This document shows positions 1 through 7,768 of a DNA stretch of 64,000 bases, piece by piece. The DNA comes from Pedobacter cryoconitis (GTDB taxonomy: Bacteria; Bacteroidota; Bacteroidia; Sphingobacteriales; Sphingobacteriaceae), in contig JAAAFW010000006.1 in assembly GCA_019352875.1 (NCBI GenBank), forward strand, positions 451,743-515,742, read 5' to 3'. The position numbers were made by a program, and so were the translations under genes. Under the pieces are notes generated by a model. It was not told the DNA's origin. It did no database searches and saw nothing but the letters and a program-made list of their open reading frames with translations. Position 1 is the first letter of the stretch; the number at the start of each line of letters is the position of its first letter.

Positions 1-19
1 ATGAAATAAAACAAAAATA

Positions 20-27
20 TATATTTG
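20..27 (+). promoter_or_regulatory. Possible -7 promoter box for the SlyD-like gene
   Basis: TATATTTG fits the Bacteroidota -7 consensus TAnnTTTG. It lies about 75 bases before the start codon at 101. The -33 partner would fall at the very edge of the window and cannot be judged. Confidence 0.35.
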
Positions 28-100
28 CCTGAATAAATCAGATCGGCCGGAGGTAACAAAGGTTGAAGAATCAATAAAATTAAAATAAAACAAGATTCCA

Positions 101-601
101 ATGAGTATTAAACCCAATACAGTAGTTTCATTAACGTATGAACTGCATACGACTAATGAAGAAGGACAACAAGTTTTCGTAGAAAAAGCTGATGAGCAGA
201 ATGCATTGGTTTTCTTGTATGGTACCGGTATGATGTTACCTAAATTTGAAGAGCATTTAGCTGGACTGAATGTTGGTGATGAATACAATTTTGAGCTGAC
301 TGCCGCTGATGGATACGGAGAGAAAGATCCGGGTGCATTTGCAGACCTGCCAAAAGACATGTTTAAAGAAGTGGATTTACCTAATGTAGGTGATGTTATT
401 CCTTTACAGGACAATGAAGGTAATCATTTCAGAGCAGGAGTTACTGCAGTAAATGATACGACTGTTTCTGTAGATTTAAACCACCCGATGGCAGGTAAAA
501 ACCTGATTTTCGGTGGAAAAATCCTTTCTGTACGTGAAGCAACTGAAGAAGAATTAAGCCACGGTCATGCACACGGTGCTGACGGTCATGCTGGACACTA
601 G
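101..601 (+). CDS. slyD: FKBP-type peptidyl-prolyl isomerase, SlyD-like
   Basis: This 166-residue cytoplasmic protein is a peptidyl-prolyl cis-trans isomerase and chaperone of the SlyD class. The start MSIKPNTVVSLTYELH, the segment FLYGTGMMLPKFEEHLAGL and the motif DGYGEKDP (about residues 69-76) fit SlyD, with the insert-in-flap domain at about residues 75-125. The C-terminus is a short histidine-rich tail (HGHAHGADGHAGH), the feature that lets SlyD bind nickel or zinc. The tail is shorter and has fewer cysteines than in E. coli. The gene is monocistronic, ends at a strong bidirectional terminator and converges on a Fur-family gene. A metal-binding chaperone beside a metal operon may be functional or chance. 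The family assignment is secure; the metal role is inferred. Confidence 0.9.
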   Translation: MSIKPNTVVSLTYELHTTNEEGQQVFVEKADEQNALVFLYGTGMMLPKFEEHLAGLNVGDEYNFELTAADGYGEKDPGAFADLPKDMFKEVDLPNVGDVIPLQDNEGNHFRAGVTAVNDTTVSVDLNHPMAGKNLIFGGKILSVREATEEELSHGHAHGADGHAGH

Positions 602-621
602 TCCGCAATTGGTATACGTAT

Positions 622-656
622 AAAAAAAGGCTGCAGATTATCTGCAGCCTTTTTTT
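622..656. terminator. Bidirectional Rho-independent terminator
   Basis: A 16-base inverted repeat (core GGCTGCAGA / TCTGCAGCC, 3-base loop) has seven A before and seven T after. It can end transcription from both the SlyD-like gene and the convergent Fur-family gene, whose stop codon it overlaps. Confidence 0.9.
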
Positions 657-1104
657 ATTGCAGCGCGGCGCTGTCTTCGGGTTCCTGCTGATTACATTTT
701 TCACATATACCGTAAGCTGTTGTATTGGTCGTGACAGCTTTAAAGCCATGCGGCATTTTTAAATGCGGCGCTTTAACCTCCAGGCAGTAGATCTTGAGGC
801 AGGAAGTGCAATTAAAATGTACATGATCATCATGGTGATGGTCTTCTGAACAGGCAGCTGAGCAAATGGCGTAATTTGCTGTTCCATTCATATCCATGAT
901 CCTATGGAGGATACCTTTATCCTGATAAATATTCAGGATCCTGTATAAGGTAACTCTGTCAATTTCCTTTCCGAGTTTCTTTTCCAGTTCAGGCTGCGAT
1001 ATCGCGACGGTGTCCAGTGCTATTTCTTCCAGTACCCTTACTCTTTGTCTGGTATGCTTCAGACCATTTTCTTTCAGTAGTGCTGTGGGGTTAATTGTAG
1101 TCAT
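655..1104 (-). CDS. Fur-family metal-responsive repressor (probably Zur-like)
   Basis: This is a 149-residue Fur-superfamily DNA-binding regulator. The winged-helix half contains GLKHTRQRVRVLEEI and the recognition-helix segment RVTLYRILNIYQDKGIL. The dimer/metal half carries the histidine-rich stretch DHHHDDHVHFNC, a CTSC pair and a C-terminal CEKC pair, typical structural-zinc cysteines. The start at 1104 is preferred because it sits one base past the stop of the preceding gene; a start at 1122 would overlap it. It is the last gene of a four-gene leftward operon with an ABC transporter. A palindrome lies between the promoter boxes of that operon (3479-3493), so autoregulation through a Fur/Zur box is likely. 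Zinc as effector is inferred from context; iron or manganese is not excluded. Confidence 0.85.
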   Translation of the reverse strand: MTTINPTALLKENGLKHTRQRVRVLEEIALDTVAISQPELEKKLGKEIDRVTLYRILNIYQDKGILHRIMDMNGTANYAICSAACSEDHHHDDHVHFNCTSCLKIYCLEVKAPHLKMPHGFKAVTTNTTAYGICEKCNQQEPEDSAALQ

Positions 1105-1105
1105 A

Positions 1106-1543
1106 TCAGATAGATTTGGCATTTATTAATGCAACCGGTGGATTATCCATCGCATTGCCTTCAGTTAACCGGAGAGTTCCTTTTATCGTTATGGTGTGGT
1201 AGGTGAATTTAATAGGTTCGGCAAGTTCTACCAATACCATGATCGGTACACCATTCTGACCGCAGAAGAAGCACTGATTGATCGGAAGGGTAGACAGCAT
1301 AAATTTTGTCTGTTTCATTCCGTCTTTAATAGGAACCAGGTATCCTTCCAGTTCAAATGGTTTGTTGGCATATTTTTTAATTTCGGGCGTAAATTTCGCC
1401 ACCATGTGAGTGTCTTTAATAATCTTGAAATCAACCCCACCGATAATATCCCAGTTCTGAGACATGATCTGATCATTCGGATCATGTTGTGCGTAGGTTT
1501 TAAATCCAATAAGTAACAGGCAGATCAAAAATAATTTTTTCAT
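1106..1543 (-). CDS. Exported DUF3299-like protein of the metal-transport operon
   Basis: This 145-residue protein has a signal peptide (MKKLFLICLLLIGFKTYAQ). The mature part resembles small periplasmic proteins of the DUF3299 type: a compact beta-rich domain with PFELEGYLVPI, the cysteine motif QCFFCGQNG (CxxC, about residue 91) and a C-terminal strand-rich region. In proteobacteria, related genes accompany MacB-like ABC genes under zinc control. Here it lies between the permease (14-base gap) and the Fur-family gene (1-base gap). It may be a metal-binding or redox-sensitive periplasmic partner of the transporter, but no biochemistry can be read from the sequence. The DUF assignment is from memory of the family's appearance and is moderately sure. 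Confidence 0.65.
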   Translation of the reverse strand: MKKLFLICLLLIGFKTYAQHDPNDQIMSQNWDIIGGVDFKIIKDTHMVAKFTPEIKKYANKPFELEGYLVPIKDGMKQTKFMLSTLPINQCFFCGQNGVPIMVLVELAEPIKFTYHTITIKGTLRLTEGNAMDNPPVALINAKSI

Positions 1544-1557
1544 GAGGTGTTTATAGG

Positions 1558-2775
1558 TTAGTTTTTAGCCAGTATTGTAGCGATATCTGCACGATAAGCC
1601 TGCCAGGCAGGAATAATAGCCGCAAATATACCGATAGCGAGACCGGCGGCAAATAAATAAATTTCTTCTTTCAGAAAGATCAGGCCACTGAGCTTTGCCT
1701 GGCTGCTTTCCTGCCCTGAGCCAATCAGCTCTACGGCGATATGTCCAAGAAGGATACCCACAATTGTGCCGGTGAGGGTTAATAGAAGACCTTCTTCAAT
1801 AACAATCCTGAACAGTTTTATTCTGGAGGCACCTAGTGTGCGCATAATAGCCAGGTCATACTGCCTTTCTTTTAATGAATTATATAGGTTTACAAAGACA
1901 CTGACTGCCGCAATCAGCATGATCAGAAATGCAAACCATTGCAGGGTATCAATACCTACACCGATTAGCGAGAACAGGCGTGTGCTTTCCATGGCAGGGG
2001 AGGCTGCCTGCAGCTGGGTCGCCTGATTAACCATTCTTGGAAACATGACCACAGACATTGGTGAACGGTACTGAATAAGCAAAGAAGTGATTTCCCGGTT
2101 TCCGGCCGGCTCTTCTTCTTCGTGTTCATGTCCGTTCTCATGGGCATGATCGTGTTCTGGTTCTTCATGCATTTTCCACACACTCGCTATATTGGTCAGG
2201 ATCAGATTGTCGGTTACATTTCCTTGTTTGCAAAGTATTCCTGTCACTTTATAGGCATGGTGATCATGAACGTGCGCATTTTCCGTCAATCCGTGTGCGC
2301 CCAGAAAGGTATCCCCGATTTTAAGCTTCTGCTGCTCCGCGACAGTAGCGCCAATGGAAACTTCGAAATCTTTTTTCCAGAACTGGCCAGTTGCATTTTT
2401 TAGCTGATAGAGTGCGATATAATTACTGTCTGTACCGATAATCCGGAATCCTTTGTAATTATCGCCCATAGCCAATGGCACAGCCCTTTTAACAAAGGGG
2501 CTGCGGGAAAGTCGCTGTGCATCTTCCAGTGGAATATTACCCGTAGGGTTGTCTATGTAATAGATACTGCTCAGGATGAGTTGTAAAGGACTTCCCTTGG
2601 CACCAACAACCAGGTCAATGTCTTTTGAGTTCTGTGTTAATTTATCTCCGATCTGCCTGGAAGCAAGCAATAAAATAGTAAGTATACCTGTTCCGAATGC
2701 AATGAGCAATATATTTAGTCCTGAGGACAGCGGTTTTGATTTTAGGCTTTTCCAGCTGATTTGTAAAGGGCTCAT
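1558..2775 (-). CDS. FtsX/MacB-type ABC transporter permease with histidine-rich loop
   Basis: This 405-residue inner-membrane protein has the four-helix FtsX/MacB layout. One helix is near residues 19-38, followed by a long extracytoplasmic domain (about 45-270) and three C-terminal helices (about 275-300, 325-350, 370-392). The cytoplasmic coupling segment KERQYDLAIMRTLGASRIKL is typical. Two histidine clusters lie in the extracytoplasmic domain, at residues about 161-175 (HVHDHHAY) and 203-219 (HDHAHENGHEH), followed by four glutamates. Such clusters suggest binding of zinc or another soft divalent metal. It overlaps the ATPase gene at 2775 and precedes the DUF3299-like gene, so the genes form one operon. 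Transport direction is unknown; MacB-type permeases usually power efflux or mechanotransmission rather than import. Confidence 0.85.
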   Translation of the reverse strand: MSPLQISWKSLKSKPLSSGLNILLIAFGTGILTILLLASRQIGDKLTQNSKDIDLVVGAKGSPLQLILSSIYYIDNPTGNIPLEDAQRLSRSPFVKRAVPLAMGDNYKGFRIIGTDSNYIALYQLKNATGQFWKKDFEVSIGATVAEQQKLKIGDTFLGAHGLTENAHVHDHHAYKVTGILCKQGNVTDNLILTNIASVWKMHEEPEHDHAHENGHEHEEEEPAGNREITSLLIQYRSPMSVVMFPRMVNQATQLQAASPAMESTRLFSLIGVGIDTLQWFAFLIMLIAAVSVFVNLYNSLKERQYDLAIMRTLGASRIKLFRIVIEEGLLLTLTGTIVGILLGHIAVELIGSGQESSQAKLSGLIFLKEEIYLFAAGLAIGIFAAIIPAWQAYRADIATILAKN

Positions 2776-3410
2776 TACAGGGTATAAGTATGTTTAAATG
2801 CTTCTTTAATTCTCTGATCATGAGTGGCGATAACCAGTGTAGATTGGTTTAGCTCAGTTTGTTCCTTTAACAGGCGGAGAACTGTCCCCGCATTCTGGTC
2901 GTCCAGACTGGAAGTAGGTTCATCGGCAATCAGTAAAGCTGGTTTATTAATTACGGCCCTGGCAATGGATGCACGCTGTAATTGTCCCTGGCTAAGGGTG
3001 GAAGGGTATTGGTGTAAAGAGGCCGAAATCGCAAGCGATTCCAGTACTTCCTGAATCCTGCTGCGGTTTTCTGGCAGTCCGGCAAAACTTTGCGCCATCA
3101 GCAAATTTTCCTCGATAGTCAGGCTTTTGATCAGATGCGGGCGCTGAAATACAATCCCGATGTGTAATGCCCTGAAACGGTCGAGTTCGCGTGGTTTCAA
3201 CTGGTAGATTTCTGTGTCATTAACTTTTACCTGACCAGTTGCAGGGGAGAGGATACCTGTCAGAATATGCAGGAGCGTACTCTTTCCGCTACCCGAATTA
3301 CCCAGCAGCAACCATTGGTCTCCCTTGCTTACCTGCCAGTCGTCAAAGTTTATCTTCTTCTCCCTGTTATAGGCATGCGCCAAAGCTTTTATACTGATCA
3401 TCTGCTGCAT
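2775..3410 (-). CDS. ABC transporter ATP-binding protein, MacB/LolD type
   Basis: This is the 211-residue ATPase partner of the overlapping permease. It has Walker A GNSGSGKST (about residues 37-45), signature LSQGQ (about 139-143), Walker B ALLIADEPTSSLDD and the switch histidine in IATHDQR. Its length matches LolD/MacB ATPase domains. A second methionine at 3401 (MISIKALAHAYNR) could be the true start; either lies directly behind a leader hairpin at 3416-3465. It is the first gene of a four-gene operon ending in a Fur-family regulator and probably drives a metal-related envelope transporter. Confidence 0.88.
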   Translation of the reverse strand: MQQMISIKALAHAYNREKKINFDDWQVSKGDQWLLLGNSGSGKSTLLHILTGILSPATGQVKVNDTEIYQLKPRELDRFRALHIGIVFQRPHLIKSLTIEENLLMAQSFAGLPENRSRIQEVLESLAISASLHQYPSTLSQGQLQRASIARAVINKPALLIADEPTSSLDDQNAGTVLRLLKEQTELNQSTLVIATHDQRIKEAFKHTYTL

Positions 3411-3415
3411 ACGGG

Positions 3416-3465
3416 TATGACGTGTTTTTTAACAGATTCCGGCCTGTCCGGAAAACACGGTCATA
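3416..3465 (-). promoter_or_regulatory. Long leader hairpin in front of the metal ABC operon
   Basis: On the plus strand TATGACGTGTTTT (3416-3428) pairs with AAAACACGGTCATA (3452-3465): 13 base pairs with one bulged G. Between the arms CCGG pairs with CCGG as an inner stem. In the leftward mRNA this structure starts near the expected +1 and ends five bases before the ATG at 3410. It has no T-run, so it is not a simple terminator. Control of translation or mRNA stability is possible. Confidence 0.55.
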
Positions 3466-3495
3466 CAAATATACTAAATGCAATACATTTGCAAA
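3466..3495 (-). promoter_or_regulatory. Promoter with Fur/Zur-like operator
   Basis: Read leftward, a -33 box TTTG (3492-3495) and a -7 box TATATTTG (3466-3473) are 18 bases apart, close to the Bacteroidota promoter consensus. Between and overlapping them is the inverted repeat TGCAA-TACAT-TTGCA (3479-3493). A palindrome in the spacer of the promoter of an operon that itself encodes a Fur-family protein is where an autoregulatory operator would be expected. Binding is inferred. Confidence 0.6.
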
Positions 3496-3537
3496 AACTC
3501 GGGACGTAAATAGTTTGTTAAATGGAGATTGAGGGAA

Positions 3538-3726
3538 TTAGTAGTTTTCCAGAAACTCTATACCTTTTTGTGTAATCGTCGCAGAGGGATGTGCGCTATC
3601 ATCATGCAGGATTACATAACCAAGATTGGCTAGTTCCTGATAAGTATCTTCCATTCCGCCAAGGATAGATGAGCTCACTTGTTGTTCAATTGTTTCTAGT
3701 AATGTTTTGATTTCTGCTCTTTCCAT
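3538..3726 (-). CDS. Small uncharacterised protein
   Basis: This is a 62-residue acidic protein starting MERAEIKTLLETIEQQ. A start further upstream (3768) is rejected because it would run through the terminator of the neighbouring ABC-F gene. The C-terminal half (TYQELANLGYVILHDD ... ATITQKGIEFLENY) resembles a minimal winged-helix fold, but no family is recognised. It lies between the metal operon and the ABC-F gene on the same strand. Confidence 0.55.
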   Translation of the reverse strand: MERAEIKTLLETIEQQVSSSILGGMEDTYQELANLGYVILHDDSAHPSATITQKGIEFLENY

Positions 3727-3754
3727 GATTATAAGTTTAGAATTTCTATTAAAC

Positions 3755-3784
3755 AAAAAAAGAGCCACATTTTGTGGCTCTTTT
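3755..3784 (-). terminator. Rho-independent terminator of the ABC-F gene
   Basis: AAGAGCCAC / GTGGCTCTT form a 9-bp stem with a short loop; on the minus strand it is followed by a run of T (seven A on the plus strand). It sits about 40 bases after the stop codon at 3823. Confidence 0.85.
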
Positions 3785-3822
3785 AAACAGACGGTATTAA
3801 TGTCTGTATTCAGAAATCAAAT

Positions 3823-5445
3823 TTATTTATATAATTCAGCGCGCAATTGTGCTACATCTTCACTGTTGATATAATCATCATAGCTCATCATTTTATCGAT
3901 TGAGCCATTTGGCGTCAGCTCAATAACACGGGTAGCAACAGATTCTGTAAGTGCATGGTCACGCGAAGTGAACAGGATAGTGCCTTTAAAATCTTTCATA
4001 CCATTATTCAATGCTGTAATTGACTCCAGATCAAGGTGATTCGTTGGCTCATCAAAAAGTAAAAGATTAGCTTGTTTTAGCATCATTTGCGAGAACATAC
4101 AACGCATTTTTTCACCACCGGATAGTACTTTACAGTTCTTCAGCACTTCTTCTCCTGAAAACAGCATTCTGCCCAGGAAACTTCTTACAAACTGTTCGTC
4201 TTTGTCGGTATCTGAATATTCTCTCAGCCAATCTACCAGATTCATATCCTTTCCTTCAAAATAAGAGGAGTTATCGTTTGGAATATCACCGATATTAATC
4301 GTTACACCGTATTTAAATTCACCGGTATAATCGGTATCACGTCCGGTCAGTACGTTATAGAATGCAGTAGTTGCTAAACTGTTCTGAGAAACAACGGCAA
4401 TTTTATCGCCTTTGTTAACCATAAAGTTTACTCCTTTAAACAGGAATTCACCGTTCACAGATTTGGACAGATTTTCAACCTGCAGGATCTGATCTCCGGC
4501 TTCTCTGGCCAGGTTATTAAACATGATTGCCGGATATTTACGGCTGGAAGGTTTAATTTCCGTTAAATCAATTTTATCAAGGGCTTTCTTTCTGGAGGTT
4601 GCCTGTTTGGATTTAGAAGCATTCGCGCTGAAACGCTGAATAAATTCCTGTAATTCTTTTACTTTCTCTTCCAGTTTTTTGTTCTGATCACTTCTTTGTT
4701 TCAACGCCAGCTGACTGGACTCATACCAGAAAGTATAGTTACCGGAATAAGTATTCATTTTGCTGAAATCGATATCTACGATATGCGTACATACCGCATC
4801 CAGAAAGTGCCTGTCGTGAGATACAACCAGTACGATATTCTGGTAGTCTGCCAGGAAGTTTTCCAGCCACGCAATAGTCTCAATATCCAGATCATTCGTT
4901 GGCTCATCCAGTAAAAGAATGTCAGGATTACCAAAAAGGGCTTGCGCTAACAAAACGCGGACTTTTTGCTTACCATCCAGCTCTTTCAGTTCTTTATAAT
5001 GGAATTCTTCTTTAATACCCAGATTGCTTAACATCGTCGCAGCATTGCTTTCCATGTTCCAGCCATCCATTTCGGCAAATCTGTTTTCCAGTTCTCCTGC
5101 ACGTTCACCGTCTTTATCTGAAAAATCTTCCTTCAGATAGATAGCGTCTTTCTCCTTCATGATGTCATAAAGTTCTTTATGACCGATCATAACCGTTTCT
5201 AAGACAGAAAAATCATCAAACTCATGATGATTCTGTTTTAAAACTGCCATACGCTCTCCAGGTGTAAAAGCGACGCTACCAGTGGTTTGGTTCACTTCTC
5301 CGGAAAGGATCTTCAGAAAGGTGGATTTACCCGCACCATTTGCCCCGATTACGCCATAACAGTTGCCATGAGTAAATTTAAGGTTAACATCTTCAAATAA
5401 GGTGCGTTTTCCATAACGCAGGGATAAATTAGAAACTGAAATCAT
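3823..5445 (-). CDS. ABC-F family ATP-binding protein (YbiT/EttA-like)
   Basis: This soluble protein of about 540 residues has two tandem ABC ATPase domains and no membrane segment, the ABC-F layout. These proteins act on ribosomes. Walker A of domain 1 is GANGAGKST (near residues 34-42) and Walker B is ILLLDEPTNDLDIET. Domain 2 has the degenerate P-loop SQNSLATTAF, signature LSGGEKMR and Walker B LLLFDEPTNHLDLES. The linker between the domains is rich in K, E and Q, as in the P-site tRNA interaction motif. A degenerate second Walker A (no GKS/T) is seen in the YbiT-like group. The start MISVSNLSLRYGKR at 5445 is preferred over 5454. It has its own terminator. Confidence 0.88.
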   Translation of the reverse strand: MISVSNLSLRYGKRTLFEDVNLKFTHGNCYGVIGANGAGKSTFLKILSGEVNQTTGSVAFTPGERMAVLKQNHHEFDDFSVLETVMIGHKELYDIMKEKDAIYLKEDFSDKDGERAGELENRFAEMDGWNMESNAATMLSNLGIKEEFHYKELKELDGKQKVRVLLAQALFGNPDILLLDEPTNDLDIETIAWLENFLADYQNIVLVVSHDRHFLDAVCTHIVDIDFSKMNTYSGNYTFWYESSQLALKQRSDQNKKLEEKVKELQEFIQRFSANASKSKQATSRKKALDKIDLTEIKPSSRKYPAIMFNNLAREAGDQILQVENLSKSVNGEFLFKGVNFMVNKGDKIAVVSQNSLATTAFYNVLTGRDTDYTGEFKYGVTINIGDIPNDNSSYFEGKDMNLVDWLREYSDTDKDEQFVRSFLGRMLFSGEEVLKNCKVLSGGEKMRCMFSQMMLKQANLLLFDEPTNHLDLESITALNNGMKDFKGTILFTSRDHALTESVATRVIELTPNGSIDKMMSYDDYINSEDVAQLRAELYK

Positions 5446-5645
5446 ATTGCACAAAAATAAGCCGCAAAGGTAATGAATATTTCATAATATGCCCGAATGC
5501 CTTCAGAATCATTAGATCATACCTAATTGTTCAATTTGTTTTTTTAATCTTGTAATTCGCGGATCGGCCCTCCATCTGAACCAGATAGATTGTCCTGATC
5601 TGAGTCTAAACGGAAGATCCGTTCAAAATTTGAAACTGATTTAAA

Positions 5646-6224
5646 ATGGAAAAAGAGATAGATATACTTGAATCAATTATTAAACGCCGGCGCAGTGTTT
5701 TTCCGGCTTCCTATACTGCTGAAGAAATACCTGATGAGCAGATAAGAAAAGTATTGGAAAGTGCAAATTATGCGCCGACTCATAAGCTAACTCAACCCTG
5801 GAGATTTGTTGTCTGCCGCAAAGGTGCAAAAACCAGACTGGGGACTGAGCTGGCACGTTTATATAAAGAAGAGACGCCGGCAGACCGTTTTCTGGAAAAA
5901 AAATATGATAGTATTATCAGCAAGGCAGAGCAGTCAAGTTGTATTATCCTGCTGAATGTGCAGTTACATCCGGAGCTGATCCCGGAATGGGAAGAGCTTG
6001 CCGCATTGGCCTGTGCTGTGCAAAATATGGCATTGACAGCCGAAGCGCTGCAAATCGGTGCATACTGGAGTTCTCCAGGAATGATCGAAAGCCTGCCTGC
6101 AGTTTTTAAGCTGCCGGAAGGACAGAAGTGTTACGGACTTTTTTATATGGGATATCATCAGGATGCCCCGCGGGATGCTAACCGTACCGCAATTGAGCAC
6201 AAAATTACCTGGTTGGAGGATTAA
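5646..6224 (+). CDS. Nitroreductase-family flavoprotein
   Basis: This is a 192-residue FMN-dependent oxidoreductase of the nitroreductase superfamily. The N-terminal flavin-binding motif RRRSVFPASY corresponds to the usual RRS/TxRxF, and APTHKLTQPWRFVV corresponds to the AP/SxxNxQPW element. The middle QNMALTAEALQIGAYW and the C-terminal GYFYMGYHQ-like segment complete the fold. Physiological substrate is not predictable. The next gene starts 5 bases after its stop, so the two are co-transcribed. Confidence 0.85.
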   Translation: MEKEIDILESIIKRRRSVFPASYTAEEIPDEQIRKVLESANYAPTHKLTQPWRFVVCRKGAKTRLGTELARLYKEETPADRFLEKKYDSIISKAEQSSCIILLNVQLHPELIPEWEELAALACAVQNMALTAEALQIGAYWSSPGMIESLPAVFKLPEGQKCYGLFYMGYHQDAPRDANRTAIEHKITWLED

Positions 6225-6228
6225 GAAG

Positions 6229-6681
6229 ATGGAAGATTTGAAAACAGCACTATACCGGTCCTGCCTGGACTTTATACACCAAAGAATACAAACTGCTGAA
6301 ACTGCACTGGAACAGGCAAGAGAGGCAAGTAACGACGATACTAAAAGCAGCGCAGGGGACAAATTTGAAACTACCCGTGAAATGATGCAGCAGGATATCT
6401 CCAGAAATAAGAGCCTGCTTGCAGATGCACAGCAGAATTTACAGATGCTGGAGTCGCTGCATGATGTGCCGGTAAGCCCGCAGGTAAAAAATGGCAGTTT
6501 GGTTTATACAGACAATGGCATTTTTTATATCAGTATAAGTGCAGGGCTTATTAAGCTGGACGATTTCCAGGCTTTTGCAATTTCGGCAGTATCACCTATC
6601 GGACAGCTTCTGCTCGGGAAAAAAGAAGGTGATGATTTTAGTTTCAATCAGAACCATTACCTGATTAAAAAAATCAGTTAG
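6229..6681 (+). CDS. GreA/GreB-like protein
   Basis: This 150-residue protein has an N-terminal helical part with a heptad-like stretch (about residues 5-75, including ETALEQAREASNDDTKSS and GDKFETTREMMQQDISRNK) and a C-terminal small beta domain (NGSLVYTDNGIFYISI ... SPIGQLLLGKKEGDDF). SPIGQLLLGKKEGD is the GreA/GreB C-terminal signature, which docks the factor on RNA polymerase. It differs from true Gre factors in the coiled-coil region, so transcript-cleavage activity cannot be assumed. Homologues are often mislabelled 3-oxoacyl-ACP synthase in databases. The start at 6229 follows the nitroreductase stop by 5 bases. Confidence 0.7.
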   Translation: MEDLKTALYRSCLDFIHQRIQTAETALEQAREASNDDTKSSAGDKFETTREMMQQDISRNKSLLADAQQNLQMLESLHDVPVSPQVKNGSLVYTDNGIFYISISAGLIKLDDFQAFAISAVSPIGQLLLGKKEGDDFSFNQNHYLIKKIS

Positions 6682-6710
6682 TTGTACTAAGTACCAGAGA
6701 AGAATAAACA

Positions 6711-6735
6711 AAAGGCGGCCGTTAATGGCCGCCTT
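6711..6735. terminator. Bidirectional terminator
   Basis: AAGGCGGCC / GGCCGCCTT form a 9-bp stem with loop GTTAAT between the convergent Gre-like and deacetylase genes. The T-run is short. Confidence 0.7.
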
Positions 6736-6740
6736 ACGAT

Positions 6741-7616
6741 TTAAAAGCTGTTTTTAATACTGTTGCTTAATGTTTTCGGAGTCCAGTAACCGCTTGCAAT
6801 AATTCTGCGGATAGTAAACAAAGGATCGTTCTCGTCTCTCTTTGTAGAAAGTATAAAGGCAGATTTGAAGCCTCTTTTTTTGAGTTCCGGGATGGCCTCC
6901 GGATTCCATAGTCCAAAAGGATAGGCGAAATGATGAATATCTTTGCCCGTGATATCTTCCAGGGTTTTTGTTGGTTTATCAATCTGGGTTTCCCAGTCTT
7001 TACCCTGATATTTCTTTACATTTTGGTGGTCCCATGTATGGGATCCGATGGTATGTCCCTGGTCTGAAAGAGTTTTGATTTGCGCTCTGTTCATATAATT
7101 AGGTCTGCCAATGGAAACAGTCATGATAAAGAAAACCCCCTTAAAACCGTATTTTTTCATGGTTGGCTCAGCAATTGTAAACTGATCCAGATCTGTGTCA
7201 TCAAAAGTAAGCATGATCGGTTTTTCAGGCAGGGGGGTACCTTCATTCAGATATGCATATAATTCGTCGGGCTGGATCGTATGATAACCGCTATCTGCCA
7301 GCATTTTCATTTGTGCTTTAAATGTTTCTACCGGAATTATGTAGTCTTTTGCTGATTTAGAATCTTTTGGTCTCCAGTCGCGAATCTGGTGATAACATAA
7401 AACAGGTACTTGCTTACGTCCGAGGATAGTTTTGGCATCGGCAACTTTTATATTGGCCGTATTAACAGGAGTTTGTGGCTGATCTGCAGTTCCGACGGCT
7501 GTTTGTACTGTAGCGGAGGTACTGTCTGTCAGTGTGTTTTTCTCTTGTGATTTGGACTGGCATCCTGCGCTGAAAAGTAAGGCAGCAGCAGTTAGACTAA
7601 GCAATTGTTGTTTCAT
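6741..7616 (-). CDS. Polysaccharide deacetylase (NodB-domain) lipoprotein
   Basis: This protein of about 291 residues removes acyl groups from a polysaccharide at the cell envelope. The start at 7616 (MKQQLLSLTAAALLF) gives a lipoprotein signal with lipobox FSAGC. NodB motifs are visible: LTFDDTD (metal aspartates; the usual glycine after DD is threonine) and SHTWDHQNVKK (HxxxH metal ligands). A later YPFGLW segment and the C-terminal REL-type region follow. A linker rich in T, A and Q separates the lipid anchor from the domain. The gene is divergent from the DPP IV-type peptidase. Substrate (chitin-like, PNAG or xylan) is not predictable. Confidence 0.85.
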   Translation of the reverse strand: MKQQLLSLTAAALLFSAGCQSKSQEKNTLTDSTSATVQTAVGTADQPQTPVNTANIKVADAKTILGRKQVPVLCYHQIRDWRPKDSKSAKDYIIPVETFKAQMKMLADSGYHTIQPDELYAYLNEGTPLPEKPIMLTFDDTDLDQFTIAEPTMKKYGFKGVFFIMTVSIGRPNYMNRAQIKTLSDQGHTIGSHTWDHQNVKKYQGKDWETQIDKPTKTLEDITGKDIHHFAYPFGLWNPEAIPELKKRGFKSAFILSTKRDENDPLFTIRRIIASGYWTPKTLSNSIKNSF

Positions 7617-7732
7617 ATAGATGAATAATAAGATTGCTGCAAAACTAGGAATTCGCGGTTCATAACCCAAATATTACCTCTCAAATGATTAATCCACTTA
7701 TAAAATAGATAATTTAGGATTTTTAATATCCG

Positions 7733-7748
7733 CAGCCCTTCCGGGCTG
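7733..7748 (+). promoter_or_regulatory. Small leader hairpin before the S9 peptidase gene
   Basis: CAGCCC / GGGCTG with loop TTCC lies 20 bases before the start codon at 7769. It has no T-run and no gene ends here, so a role in mRNA structure is more likely than termination. Confidence 0.3.
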
Positions 7749-7768
7749 GTAAAAATTCTATTGATTAC

